33,646 nucleotides of DNA from an uncultured Bacteroidota bacterium. Its GTDB lineage: Bacteria > Bacteroidota > Bacteroidia > Bacteroidales > P3. Where the stretch lies: NCBI GenBank assembly GCA_902775135.1, contig CACYKY010000024.1, positions 1 through 33,646 of the forward strand, in the 5' to 3' direction. Position numbers and translations under genes: made by a program. Under the pieces are notes generated by a model that saw only the letters and a list, made by a program, of their open reading frames with translations, was not told the DNA's origin and made no database searches. This document shows, one piece after another, positions 7,333 to 15,013 of this stretch. Numbering within the stretch: the stretch's first letter is position 1; every line of letters starts with the position of its first letter.

Positions 7333-8718
7333 TCATCCATGGATGGCCTCGCCGTGGACAGCCTCGAGGGCTTCCATGACACCCTCGCTCATGGTGGGGT
7401 GGGGATGGATGGCCTGGGCGAGTTGGCGGGCGGTGATGCCTTTTTCGCGAGCCACAACGGCTTCGGCGATCATCTCGGTGACATTGTCGCCGCACATGTG
7501 GCACCCCAGGATGAGGTCGGTTTTGGCGTCGGCGACGATCTTGACGAAGCCGTCGGTGTTGCCTGCCGCGGTAGCTTTGCCGCTGGCCTTGAAGAAGAAC
7601 TTGCCCACCTTGACCTCGTAGCCGGCGTCGACAGCCTTCTTCTCGGTGAGGCCCACGCTAGCCACCTCGGGGGAGGTGTAGGTGCAACCGGGGACGTTGG
7701 CGTAGTTCACCTTGGCGGCCTCTTTGCCAGCGAGGTGCTCGACGCAGCAGATGGCCTCCTTGGAAGCCACGTGGGCCAGAGCGGGGCCGTGCACCACATC
7801 GCCAATGGCGTAGTAGCCAGGGACATTGGTCTCGTACCAGTCGTTGACCTCGATCTTGCCGCGTTCGAACTTGATGCCTGTCTCCTCGAGACCCAGGCCT
7901 TCGAGGTTGGTGACCACGCCGACGGCGCTCAGCACCACGTCGACATCGATGACGGACTCGGTGTTTTTCTTGAGGTCCTTCACGGTAACGTGGCAGACAT
8001 CGCCCTCGATGTCGACCTTTTCCACGGAGCAGCTGGGCATCACCTTCATGCCCATCTTGCGGAAGCTGCGGCTCATTTGGGCGGCCACCTCCTCGTCCTC
8101 GTTGGGGAGGATCTGGGGCATGAACTCGACGAGCGTCACCTGCGTGCCGATGCTCTGGTAGAAGAAAGCGAACTCGCTGCCGATGGCGCCGCTGCCGCAC
8201 ACCAGCATGCGCTGGGGCTGGCTGCGGAGCGTCATAGCCTCGCGGTAGCCGATGATGTGGCGGCCATCCTGTGGCATGGAGGGCATCACGCGGCTGCGGG
8301 CCCCTGTGGCGATGATGATGTGGTCGGCCTCGTACTCGGTGCCGTCCACGCACACCTTCTTGCCGGGCAGCAGCTTGGCGGTACCATTGATGACATCGAC
8401 GCCGTTCTTCTTGAGCAGGAACTCGACACCCTTATTCATCGTGGAAGCCACACCGCGCGAGCGGTCGACCATAGCGTTGAGGTCGGGTTCCACACCTTCG
8501 GCCTTGAAGCCGTAGGTGGCGGCATGCTTGGCGTAGTTGAAGGCCTGAGCGCTCTTCATGAGGGCCTTGGTGGGGATGCAGCCCCAATTGAGGCAGATGC
8601 CGCCGAGGTTTTCGCGCTCGACGACGGCGGTCTTGAGGCCCAGCTGGGCACCTTTCACGGCAGCCACATAGCCTCCCGGGCCGCTGCCAATTACCAATAA
8701 ATCATATTTCATAGCCAT
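7333..8718 (-). CDS. lpdA: Dihydrolipoyl dehydrogenase (E3)
   Basis: The E3 flavoenzyme re-oxidises dihydrolipoamide in 2-oxoacid dehydrogenase and glycine cleavage complexes, using FAD and NAD+. The sequence shows the N-terminal FAD site GSGPGG (11-16), the redox disulfide C42/C47 in GGICLNWGC, a second Rossmann motif (CGSGAIGSEF), the FAD motif ending AIGD, and the C-terminal catalytic His-Glu motif HPHPTMSE (438-445). The length of 461 residues is standard. Two ATG codons at the start (M-A-M-K) leave the exact start open; the upstream one is used here. No E1 or E2 genes are in the window. A good TAnnTTTG promoter lies upstream. Confidence 0.95.
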   Translation of the reverse strand: MAMKYDLLVIGSGPGGYVAAVKGAQLGLKTAVVERENLGGICLNWGCIPTKALMKSAQAFNYAKHAATYGFKAEGVEPDLNAMVDRSRGVASTMNKGVEFLLKKNGVDVINGTAKLLPGKKVCVDGTEYEADHIIIATGARSRVMPSMPQDGRHIIGYREAMTLRSQPQRMLVCGSGAIGSEFAFFYQSIGTQVTLVEFMPQILPNEDEEVAAQMSRSFRKMGMKVMPSCSVEKVDIEGDVCHVTVKDLKKNTESVIDVDVVLSAVGVVTNLEGLGLEETGIKFERGKIEVNDWYETNVPGYYAIGDVVHGPALAHVASKEAICCVEHLAGKEAAKVNYANVPGCTYTSPEVASVGLTEKKAVDAGYEVKVGKFFFKASGKATAAGNTDGFVKIVADAKTDLILGCHMCGDNVTEMIAEAVVAREKGITARQLAQAIHPHPTMSEGVMEALEAVHGEAIHG

Positions 8719-8754
8719 TTTATCTTATATTAATATTAGTTATCAAATAAAATG

Positions 8755-8785
8755 CAAAGATACACAATCCCTCTGACATGACAAA
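8755..8785 (-). promoter_or_regulatory. Bacteroidota-type promoter of lpdA
   Basis: On the minus strand, TATCTTTG (8762-8755) fits the Bacteroidota -7 element TAnnTTTG. TTTG (8785-8782) lies 19 nt further upstream, matching the -33 element and its usual spacing. It would give a leader of about 30 nt before lpdA. Confidence 0.7.
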
Positions 8786-8898
8786 ATTTTTTTTTGCATT
8801 AGCACCGATGAGGCGTGAACGAACGCATGAAAATGGAAACAAGATGGCGGGGGAGATTATTTTTTCAAAAGAAAAAAAGTGCCTGAGGCAAAAAAAAT

Positions 8899-9022
8899 TT
8901 TCAACCACTTTAGGTGAATATCTATGGATGGAATCAGTTTTTCAAACACTTAGAACGACGAGGGCGGAAAACGGTTTTTGATTTTCAACCAATTAGAGCA
9001 GTGATTTGAATTTCAATCAGTT
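8899..9022 (+). repeat. Four iteron-like repeats, consensus TTTCAAnCAnTT
   Basis: Direct copies at 8899-8910 (TTTCAACCACTT), 8940-8951 (TTTCAAACACTT), 8983-8994 (TTTCAACCAATT) and 9011-9022 (TTTCAATCAGTT). All have the same orientation, at 41-, 43- and 28-bp steps. They lie in the left half of the dnaA upstream region. Confidence 0.65.
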
Positions 9023-9285
9023 GCAAAAGAAATCAACTAACAACTGGCACGTTTACAACACACTATTGAGTTATGAACAAAAAAGGCGTCGAAAGTGAAA
9101 AAGAAGGAAAAAAAAATTTAAAATCCGAAAAAAAAATCGTATATTACAAAGCGGAGTGAAATGTTAAAAAAACGGAAAAAATTTGTTTTCTAGTCACTTG
9201 CGAAAAATGGGATTTGGGGGAGGTGGCGAGACGGGGGAAAACTTTACAAAAATTGGTAGATATATGCAAATTTTTTTTTTGAAAT

Positions 9286-9294
9286 TTATGCACA
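9286..9294 (+). promoter_or_regulatory. DnaA box upstream of dnaA
   Basis: TTATGCACA matches the consensus TTATNCACA exactly, 61 bp before the dnaA start. A near match with one mismatch, TTATGAACA, is at 9071-9079. The weak -7-like element GAACTTTG (9305-9312) is just downstream, so DnaA binding here could also regulate its own gene. Confidence 0.6.
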
Positions 9295-9355
9295 AAAAAA
9301 GAATGAACTTTGCAAGCAGAAACAGAGAACACGTCATTCGTATAAGTAACTGAAA

Positions 9356-10825
9356 ATGGAGCATAGTAATACCAAAATGATAGAGGAAGACTACAAGAGA
9401 GTTTGGGCAGAATGCCTGGAAGTGATCAAAGATGCCCTGGGACCGGAGAACAAGAAGGCTTTCGATACCTGGTTTGTCCCCATCGTGCCCCTTCAGCTGG
9501 AAGGCAGCACGCTGCTGGTGCAGGTGCCTAGTTCGTTCTTCTACGAATATATAGAGGATCATTATATCGATCTGCTGAAGCGAGTTATCCGTATGCAGCT
9601 AGGTCCCAATGCGATGCTGAAGTACAGCATTGTGATGGACCAGACCATCCCCACGGACCTGCTCAGCACCACCCTACCCTCGCAAGGACGTGCCGCGGTG
9701 AAGAACCCCCTCACGGACCTGCCCGTTAATATTAATAAGACTAACGCGCGCGAAATCCCCAATCCCTTTGTCATCCCCGGCATCCAGAAAACCCGAGTCA
9801 ACTCGCAGCTGAGTCCCAACTACACGCTGGAGAACTTTGTTGAGGGCGACTGCAACCGCTTGGCGCGCTCGGCCGGCTACGCTGTAGCCGAGAAACCGGG
9901 CCTCACCTCCTTCAACCCCCTGCTGCTCCACAGCAGTGTGGGCCTCGGGAAGACCCATCTGGCCAACGCCATCGGACTGAAGACGAAGGAGATGCACCCT
10001 GACAAGACCGTTCTCTACGTCACCAGCGAGCAGTTCATGCAGCAGTATGCTGAGGCGGGGCGTGCCGGCACCACCAACGACTTCATCCACTTCTACGAAC
10101 TCATTGACGTCCTTATCATCGACGACATCCAGTTCTGGGCAGGCAAGGCCCAAAGGACGCAGGAAGCATTCTTCCACATCTTCAACTACCTGCATCAGCG
10201 CAACTGCCAGATTATCATCACCTCGGACAAAGCCCCCGGTGAGTTGCAGGGATTGGAGCCCCGACTGCTGAGCCGTCTGAAATGGGGACTCAACGCCGAC
10301 CTGCAGGCTCCCGACGTGGAGACCCGCAAGGCCATCCTTCGTCAGAAACTGCAGAACGACGGCATCGAGATGGACGACGAAGTCATCGAGTACATCGCCT
10401 ACAACATCAACACCAATGTGCGAGAACTCGAGGGAGCCCTGATTTCGCTCATCGCGCAGAGCTCGTTGAACCGCAAGCAGATAACCCTCGACCTCACCAA
10501 GCAGATGATTGACAAGTACGTGCAGAGCAGCACGCGCGAAATCACCATTGACTACATCCAGAAGGTGGTGTGCGACATATTGAACATCCCTGTGGATTCC
10601 ATCCAGCAGACCTCGCGCAAGCGCGAGATCGTGCAGGCACGCCAGCTGAGCATGTACTTTGCCAAGAAAATCACCAAGTCGAGTCTTGCCGTCATCGGCA
10701 TGCAGTGCGGCAACAAGGACCACGCCACCGTTCTCCACGCCTGCAAGACCATTGAGAATCTGCGCCAGACCGACCGCCACATCCGCAACCTGGTGGACGA
10801 GCTGGAGAAGAAGTTCAAAGAATAA
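9356..10825 (+). CDS. dnaA: Chromosomal replication initiator DnaA
   Basis: DnaA binds DnaA boxes at oriC and melts the origin. The protein has 489 residues: an N-terminal domain I (YKRVWAECLEVIK onward), a variable linker (about 95-150), an AAA+ core with Walker A GLGKTH (near residue 196) and Walker B LIIDDIQF (near 252), and the C-terminal DNA-binding domain with the signature NKDHATVLHA (near 452). The ATG at 9356 fits the family start. The gene is preceded by a 637-bp AT-rich gap and followed after 9 nt by a flavin reductase gene. dnaN is not downstream, unlike in many bacteria, but gyrB and recF are within 7 kb on either side. Confidence 0.98.
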   Translation: MEHSNTKMIEEDYKRVWAECLEVIKDALGPENKKAFDTWFVPIVPLQLEGSTLLVQVPSSFFYEYIEDHYIDLLKRVIRMQLGPNAMLKYSIVMDQTIPTDLLSTTLPSQGRAAVKNPLTDLPVNINKTNAREIPNPFVIPGIQKTRVNSQLSPNYTLENFVEGDCNRLARSAGYAVAEKPGLTSFNPLLLHSSVGLGKTHLANAIGLKTKEMHPDKTVLYVTSEQFMQQYAEAGRAGTTNDFIHFYELIDVLIIDDIQFWAGKAQRTQEAFFHIFNYLHQRNCQIIITSDKAPGELQGLEPRLLSRLKWGLNADLQAPDVETRKAILRQKLQNDGIEMDDEVIEYIAYNINTNVRELEGALISLIAQSSLNRKQITLDLTKQMIDKYVQSSTREITIDYIQKVVCDILNIPVDSIQQTSRKREIVQARQLSMYFAKKITKSSLAVIGMQCGNKDHATVLHACKTIENLRQTDRHIRNLVDELEKKFKE

Positions 10826-10834
10826 CTTCGATTG

Positions 10835-11401
10835 ATGAAAACGCCATTCAAACCCGGGACCATGATCTACCCGCTGCCTGCCGTGATGGTGAGCTGCGGC
10901 GACGCCCCGGAGAACTACAACATCATCACCATCGCATGGACGGGCACTATCTGCAGTGACCCGCCCATGTGCTATATCAGCGTGCGTCCCACCCGTCACA
11001 GCCACGCCCTCATAGAGCGCACGGGCGAATTCGTCATCAACCTCACCACCGAGGCGCTGGCCCGTGCCACCGACTGGTGCGGGGTGAAAAGCGGACGCGA
11101 ATACAACAAGTTTCGCGAGATGGGCCTGCACACCGAGGAGGCGCAGTTGGTCAAAGCCCCGCTCATCAAGGAAAGTCCGCTGAACATCGAATGCAAGGTG
11201 TTCGACATCAAACATCTCGGCAGCCACGACATGTTTATGGCCGAAGTGGTGGCCATTGATGCCGAAGAGAGCCTCATCGACAAGAGCACCGGAGCCTTCC
11301 AGCTCAACCACGCCGGCCCCCTTGCCTACAGCCACGGGAAATACTACGGCCTCGGGGAAAAGCTCGGCGGGTTCGGGTTCAGCGTGAAAAAAAGAAAATA
11401 G
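10835..11401 (+). CDS. Flavin reductase family protein (flavoredoxin-like)
   Basis: A 188-residue protein of the FMN-binding split-barrel flavin reductase type. Typical motifs are 'PLPAVMVSCGD', 'NIITIAWTGTICSDPP' and 'CYISVRPTRHSHALI', followed by 'GEFVINLTTE' and a C-terminal 'GKYYGLG'. Members bind FMN and transfer electrons from NAD(P)H or act as electron carriers; the partner is unknown here. A TTG three bases upstream also opens the frame, but the ATG at 10835 is preferred. It lies 9 nt after dnaA and 9 nt before the dehydrogenase gene, so it is probably in the dnaA transcript. Confidence 0.87.
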   Translation: MKTPFKPGTMIYPLPAVMVSCGDAPENYNIITIAWTGTICSDPPMCYISVRPTRHSHALIERTGEFVINLTTEALARATDWCGVKSGREYNKFREMGLHTEEAQLVKAPLIKESPLNIECKVFDIKHLGSHDMFMAEVVAIDAEESLIDKSTGAFQLNHAGPLAYSHGKYYGLGEKLGGFGFSVKKRK

Positions 11402-11410
11402 TTTTGTGAT

Positions 11411-12337
11411 ATGAAAATAGTTTGTGTAGAATCTCTCGGCATCAGCCGCGAACGTTTCGAGGCCCTCAAGGAGCACTATGTCGCCATGGGCCACGAATTT
11501 ACCTATTATATGGACCGCCAAGAGGACGAGGAGACCCTCGCCGAGCGTATGAAAGATGCCGATGTGGCCGTTATCAGCAATATCAAGCTGAGCGAAGCGG
11601 TGTTGAAGCAATGCACTAAGTTGAAATATCTAAGTGTTGCATTTACAGGACTTGACCATATCGACCTCAAGTACTGCTCGAACCACGACATCAAGGTTCA
11701 GAATGCCGCCGGCTACAGCACCACCGCCGTCAGCGAGCTGGCCGTGGGCATGATGCTCGACCTGCTGCGCAACATCGTCACCCTGAACGAGAAGATACGC
11801 CAGGGGGGCAGTAGAGGAACCTTCCTCGGACGCGAGTTGAGGGGCAAGACCGTCGGCATCGTGGGCACCGGTGCCATCGGCACCGCCACCGCACGCCTGC
11901 TGGTGGCCTTTGGTGCAAAGGTTATTGCCTGGAGTCGCACCGAACGCCCGGAGGTGAAAGCCATGGGGGTGGAGTACATGCCGTTGGACGACCTGCTGCG
12001 CCAGAGCGACATCGTCAGTCTCCATGTGCCCCTCTGCGACGAAACCCGCGGCCTCATCGGCGAGCATGCCCTCTCCCTGATGAAGCCCACCGCCCTACTG
12101 GTGAACACCGCCCGCGGCCCCGTGTGCGACATTGCCGCCGTGGGTAAGGCCCTCGTAGAGAGCCGCATCGCCGGTGCCGCCTTCGACGTCTTCGAGAAGG
12201 AGCCTCCCCTGCCCGTGGACCACCTGTTGCTCTCCACCAACCGCTGCCTGGTGACGCCCCACGTGGCCTTCGCCACCGAAGAGAGCTTCGCCGCCCGTGC
12301 CGACATTGTCTTCGGTCACGTCGACCAGTGGCTCTAA
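11411..12337 (+). CDS. D-2-hydroxyacid dehydrogenase
   Basis: A 308-residue member of the NAD(P)-dependent D-isomer 2-hydroxyacid dehydrogenases. The Rossmann motif GTGAIG is at 152-157, and the catalytic triad is R235 (NTARGP), E264 (FEKEPP) and H284 (TPHVAF). The residue after the second Rossmann strand is part of WSRTER rather than the acidic residue typical of strict NAD enzymes, so NADP use is possible (inference). Substrates in the family include glycerate, hydroxypyruvate, lactate and phosphoglycerate; the sequence alone does not decide. No ACT domain is present. It follows the flavin reductase gene after 9 nt. Confidence 0.88.
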   Translation: MKIVCVESLGISRERFEALKEHYVAMGHEFTYYMDRQEDEETLAERMKDADVAVISNIKLSEAVLKQCTKLKYLSVAFTGLDHIDLKYCSNHDIKVQNAAGYSTTAVSELAVGMMLDLLRNIVTLNEKIRQGGSRGTFLGRELRGKTVGIVGTGAIGTATARLLVAFGAKVIAWSRTERPEVKAMGVEYMPLDDLLRQSDIVSLHVPLCDETRGLIGEHALSLMKPTALLVNTARGPVCDIAAVGKALVESRIAGAAFDVFEKEPPLPVDHLLLSTNRCLVTPHVAFATEESFAARADIVFGHVDQWL

Positions 12338-12382
12338 AGTCGATGTAACGCCCTCCGCCCTTGTGTGCGGTGAAAAGCAGAA

Positions 12383-12949
12383 ATGAAACAACAGCCTGAA
12401 CAGAAACAAAAAAAACACAGACTGACAATGAACGAAGAAAAAACTGACAACAAAGGACTGTCGTTCTATGGGACGTTTGTGCTCATCTACACGGTACTCA
12501 ATATCGCCGCATTCGTCATCTTGCTGCTGACGACCGAATGGAGCGTGCTTGCCGACGACGAGGGCGACGGCTTTTTTGCAGGCTTTTATTTTATGGTCAT
12601 TGGCATCGCCGCCGCGCTTATCCACGGCATCGGTCCAGCCCTGACGTTCAAGCGTAGGGGCAATACAAGGCTACTCTACCTTTTCCCATTGGCAGTGATG
12701 CTCGTGGGTTTTGCCGTATTCCCTTTCGAATCCCTTGGTTTTGCAATTGGTGGGTTCCTGATTATCCCGTTGGGCTACCCGTTGTTCAATTGCTTCTCAC
12801 TCACTTCCTCCATATTTAATAGTGGAGTTTGGGATAGTATATGTTTCATGTCCGTGACGCCTGCCGTCATTTATGCCCTGGTCATTTTTGCAACCACATT
12901 GTTTATGCGAAGGAAACAACAAAGTATAAATGCACGAATGAAGCAATAA
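12383..12949 (+). CDS. Small membrane protein of unknown function
   Basis: A 188-residue protein with a basic, glutamine-rich N-terminus and about five hydrophobic segments (near residues 28-50, 64-88, 95-115, 118-140 and 155-177). It ends in a basic tail (FMRRKQQ). I do not recognise a family. An in-frame ATG at 12428 (MNEEKT) is an alternative start that would remove 15 residues. It lies 45 nt after the dehydrogenase gene and 13 nt before a lipoprotein gene in the same direction, so those two may form a membrane and lipoprotein pair. Confidence 0.65.
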   Translation: MKQQPEQKQKKHRLTMNEEKTDNKGLSFYGTFVLIYTVLNIAAFVILLLTTEWSVLADDEGDGFFAGFYFMVIGIAAALIHGIGPALTFKRRGNTRLLYLFPLAVMLVGFAVFPFESLGFAIGGFLIIPLGYPLFNCFSLTSSIFNSGVWDSICFMSVTPAVIYALVIFATTLFMRRKQQSINARMKQ

Positions 12950-12962
12950 ACACAGACAGACA

Positions 12963-13505
12963 ATGAAGAAACTCTTTTTGTTCGGCGCTATGGTGTGCGC
13001 CATCGGAATGATGACCGCCTGCAAGAGCGGGACGGGTGACAACACAGCCGCAGACACCATGCAACCGTGCGAGCCATCGTCCGTTCTCGTCACGAATGAA
13101 TACCACTTCAAAGATTTGAAAACACCAAACTCCTTGCAGGTCGTTTACATCAAATACAATCCAAATCTGGAGAAGGACAGCATCGAAATGGGCGATGACA
13201 GGTTCGTTGTGTACGACGACCGTATGAATTATTTTAGTGGAGCCGTTGAAACCATGGAATGGAAAGGCGTGAAGTTTGACGTGGTGGACTTTGGCACCGT
13301 ATTCTACAATGGAGATCAACAGGTAATATTCCTTACGGAGGTGGGCGATATTTTCATATTTGTCGAAACAGCAGATGACGGCAGCAATTACATAAAATTC
13401 ACCTGCAACCCCATTGATATTTGCAGCGAAGACGTATATGCTGACGACAAGGGAGTGTGGCATAAACAAACGGACAATGCTTGTGACTGGGTAGAGCCAA
13501 TATAA
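12963..13505 (+). CDS. Putative lipoprotein of unknown function
   Basis: A 180-residue protein with a lipoprotein signal peptide. A hydrophobic stretch is followed by the lipobox MTAC, with C20 as the predicted lipidated residue. The mature part is acidic and beta-rich (segments 'LQVVYIKYNP', 'DRFVVYDDRMNYF', 'QQVIFLTEVGDIFIFVE'). I do not recognise a family. It should sit in the outer or inner membrane facing the periplasm or surface. The gene is 13 nt after the small membrane protein gene and is followed by several hairpins. Confidence 0.7.
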   Translation: MKKLFLFGAMVCAIGMMTACKSGTGDNTAADTMQPCEPSSVLVTNEYHFKDLKTPNSLQVVYIKYNPNLEKDSIEMGDDRFVVYDDRMNYFSGAVETMEWKGVKFDVVDFGTVFYNGDQQVIFLTEVGDIFIFVETADDGSNYIKFTCNPIDICSEDVYADDKGVWHKQTDNACDWVEPI

Positions 13506-13530
13506 AAAGATGCGCCATTATGAAAACCAG

Positions 13531-13552
13531 CTGCCATCCTTGCGGACGGCAG
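13531..13552 (+). other. Hairpin after lipoprotein gene
   Basis: CTGCCATCC (13531-13539) and GGACGGCAG (13544-13552) pair with one mismatch around a 4-nt loop. It lies 25 nt after the lipoprotein stop and has no T-tract. A second hairpin (arms CTTCTGCG 13586-13593 and CGCAGAAG 13608-13615) follows. Confidence 0.6.
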
Positions 13553-13571
13553 TGAAAACAGAAACAACACA

Positions 13572-13679
13572 ATGAACATCTCAGTCTTCTGCGGGGCGTC
13601 GCCGCCGCGCAGAAGGACAAAAAAAGGACGCCGATGCCCGCAATGGCCTCGGCGTCCTTTTTTTTATGCCTGTCGGTGA
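13572..13679 (+). pseudogene. Possible N-terminal remnant of a LOG-family (TIGR00730) gene
   Basis: A 35-codon frame beginning ATG at 13572 reads MNISVFCGASPP and then becomes basic, low-quality sequence running into the terminator. The first ten residues resemble the conserved start of LOG-family phosphoribohydrolases (M-x-I-x-VFCGxS). None of the later family motifs (PGGxGTxxE) is present. It is either a truncated gene start or a chance match; ten residues are too few to decide. Confidence 0.25.
13626..13665. terminator. Bidirectional intrinsic terminator
   Basis: GGACGCCGA (13626-13634) and TCGGCGTCC (13649-13657) form a 9-bp stem with a 14-nt loop, followed by eight T (13658-13665). Seven A (13619-13625) precede it, so it also works on the minus strand. 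It separates the convergent lipoprotein and aminotransferase genes. Confidence 0.9.
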
Positions 13680-13684
13680 GATGT

Positions 13685-15001
13685 TTATTTCACCGGGTGG
13701 TCTTTGTGGAAGGCCTCGAGGCGGACTTTGAGGTCGGGGAACTGGTCGCGCTGCACCAGGGCCACGCAGGCGCGGATGCCCTGCTTGTGGGAGCCCGTGA
13801 TGTCGAGGGCGATGGCGCTGATACCGTAGCGGATGAGCTCGTTGAGGAGGTTGACACCCTCGTAGCCGGGATAGCAGAAGGTGAAGTAGAAACCGTCACC
13901 GATGTCCTCGCCCATATCCTTGTCGTAGACGATATAGAAGCCGTTGTCGGTGAAGAGTTTCTTCATGATGCCGGCCTTCTCGCCGTACTCCTTGATATCC
14001 TTGACGAAATTGAAGGTGCCGTCGTTGGCGCCCTTGAGCATGGCGGCCATAGCGTACTGCACGCTGTGGGCGGTGCCGGAAGAGAGGCAGTAGAGGGTGC
14101 CGAAGATGAGGGCGCGGCCGAGCTGTGTCTGGCTGTAGTAGCGGCTGAGGTCGGGGCACTCCATGTTGAACAGTTTGGGCGAGCACACCATCATGGCGAT
14201 ACGCTCACCGGCGTAGCTGAAGCTCTTGGAGCCGGAGATCATGATGACATAGAGGTCGGTGTATTTGGCCACGGTGGGTTGGAAGGGAGCCTTGCCGGGG
14301 ACGCTGTAGTCCTTGCGGAAATCCATGAGGAAGTAGGCGGAGTCCTCCATAACGACGACGCCGTACTTGTTGGCCATCTCGCCGATGATCTGCAGTTCGT
14401 GTTCGGTGAAGCAGAACCAGGCGGGGTTGTTGGGGCTGCTGAAGATCATGCAAGCCACATCGCCGTCCTTCAACTCCTCTTCGAGTTTGTCGCGCAGCTT
14501 GTCGCCACGATACTCATAGACGTCGAAAGCTTTCATGGGGATACCGAGAACGCGGCATTGCTGCTTCTGCACGGGGAAGCCGGGGTCGATGAAGAGCACT
14601 TTGGTCTTCTTGGCATCGTAACGGGTGAGGGTAAGGAAGGAGGCGAAACCTGCCTGCATGGAACCCACGGTGGGCACGCAGCAGTCGGGGGTGACGTCGA
14701 TGTCGAGGAAGTTCTTCACAAAGCGGGCAGCCTCTTTTTTGAAATCGGCGGTTCCGTAGATTTCGGGGTAGATGCTGGCAACGCCGTTGCGCAGAGCCTC
14801 GATTTGGGCCTCGACGCCCACCTTGGGAGCAGGAAGGCCGGGGATACCCATTTCCATCTTCACGAAGCGTACACCAGTTTCTTTTTCCACGTCCTGGATC
14901 ATCTTGCGCATCTCACGGATACTGGCTTTGCCAGGGTTCTGGATCTTGTTGGCCGCTGCAATGCGGTCTATCGTTTCTTTTTGTATAGGTATTTGGGTCA
15001 T
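13685..15001 (-). CDS. Pyridoxal-phosphate aminotransferase, class I/II
   Basis: A 438-residue fold-type I PLP enzyme. Visible motifs are 'EIYGTADFKKEAARF', 'VPTVGSMQAGF' (phosphate-side loop), 'SSPNNPAW' (substrate and PLP-contacting Asn), 'VVMEDSAYF' (Asp pairing with the PLP nitrogen) and 'SGSKSFSYAGERIA', which holds the Schiff-base lysine near residue 258. The amino acid used cannot be told from sequence. It is 12 nt downstream of the DUF4835 gene in the same direction and ends at a bidirectional terminator. Confidence 0.9.
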   Translation of the reverse strand: MTQIPIQKETIDRIAAANKIQNPGKASIREMRKMIQDVEKETGVRFVKMEMGIPGLPAPKVGVEAQIEALRNGVASIYPEIYGTADFKKEAARFVKNFLDIDVTPDCCVPTVGSMQAGFASFLTLTRYDAKKTKVLFIDPGFPVQKQQCRVLGIPMKAFDVYEYRGDKLRDKLEEELKDGDVACMIFSSPNNPAWFCFTEHELQIIGEMANKYGVVVMEDSAYFLMDFRKDYSVPGKAPFQPTVAKYTDLYVIMISGSKSFSYAGERIAMMVCSPKLFNMECPDLSRYYSQTQLGRALIFGTLYCLSSGTAHSVQYAMAAMLKGANDGTFNFVKDIKEYGEKAGIMKKLFTDNGFYIVYDKDMGEDIGDGFYFTFCYPGYEGVNLLNELIRYGISAIALDITGSHKQGIRACVALVQRDQFPDLKVRLEAFHKDHPVK

Positions 15002-15013
15002 GATATTGATGAT

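Larger units (their letters stand above)
8719..9355. other. Candidate chromosomal replication origin region (oriC)
   Basis: A 637-bp AT-rich gap between divergent lpdA and dnaA. It contains long A and T tracts (for example around 8786, 9110, 9130 and 9270), one exact DnaA box (9286-9294), one near box (9071-9079) and four iteron-like repeats (8899-9022). All genes to the left down to 1237 run leftward and the next five to the right run rightward, the arrangement expected around an origin. I could not use GC skew, because it follows gene direction here. No other gene is evident; short open frames in the region are AT-rich and random-looking. Confidence 0.5.

Noticed and set aside
9674..11611. 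A 645-codon open frame on the minus strand
   Set aside because: It is antisense to dnaA and the flavin reductase gene, both firmly identified.
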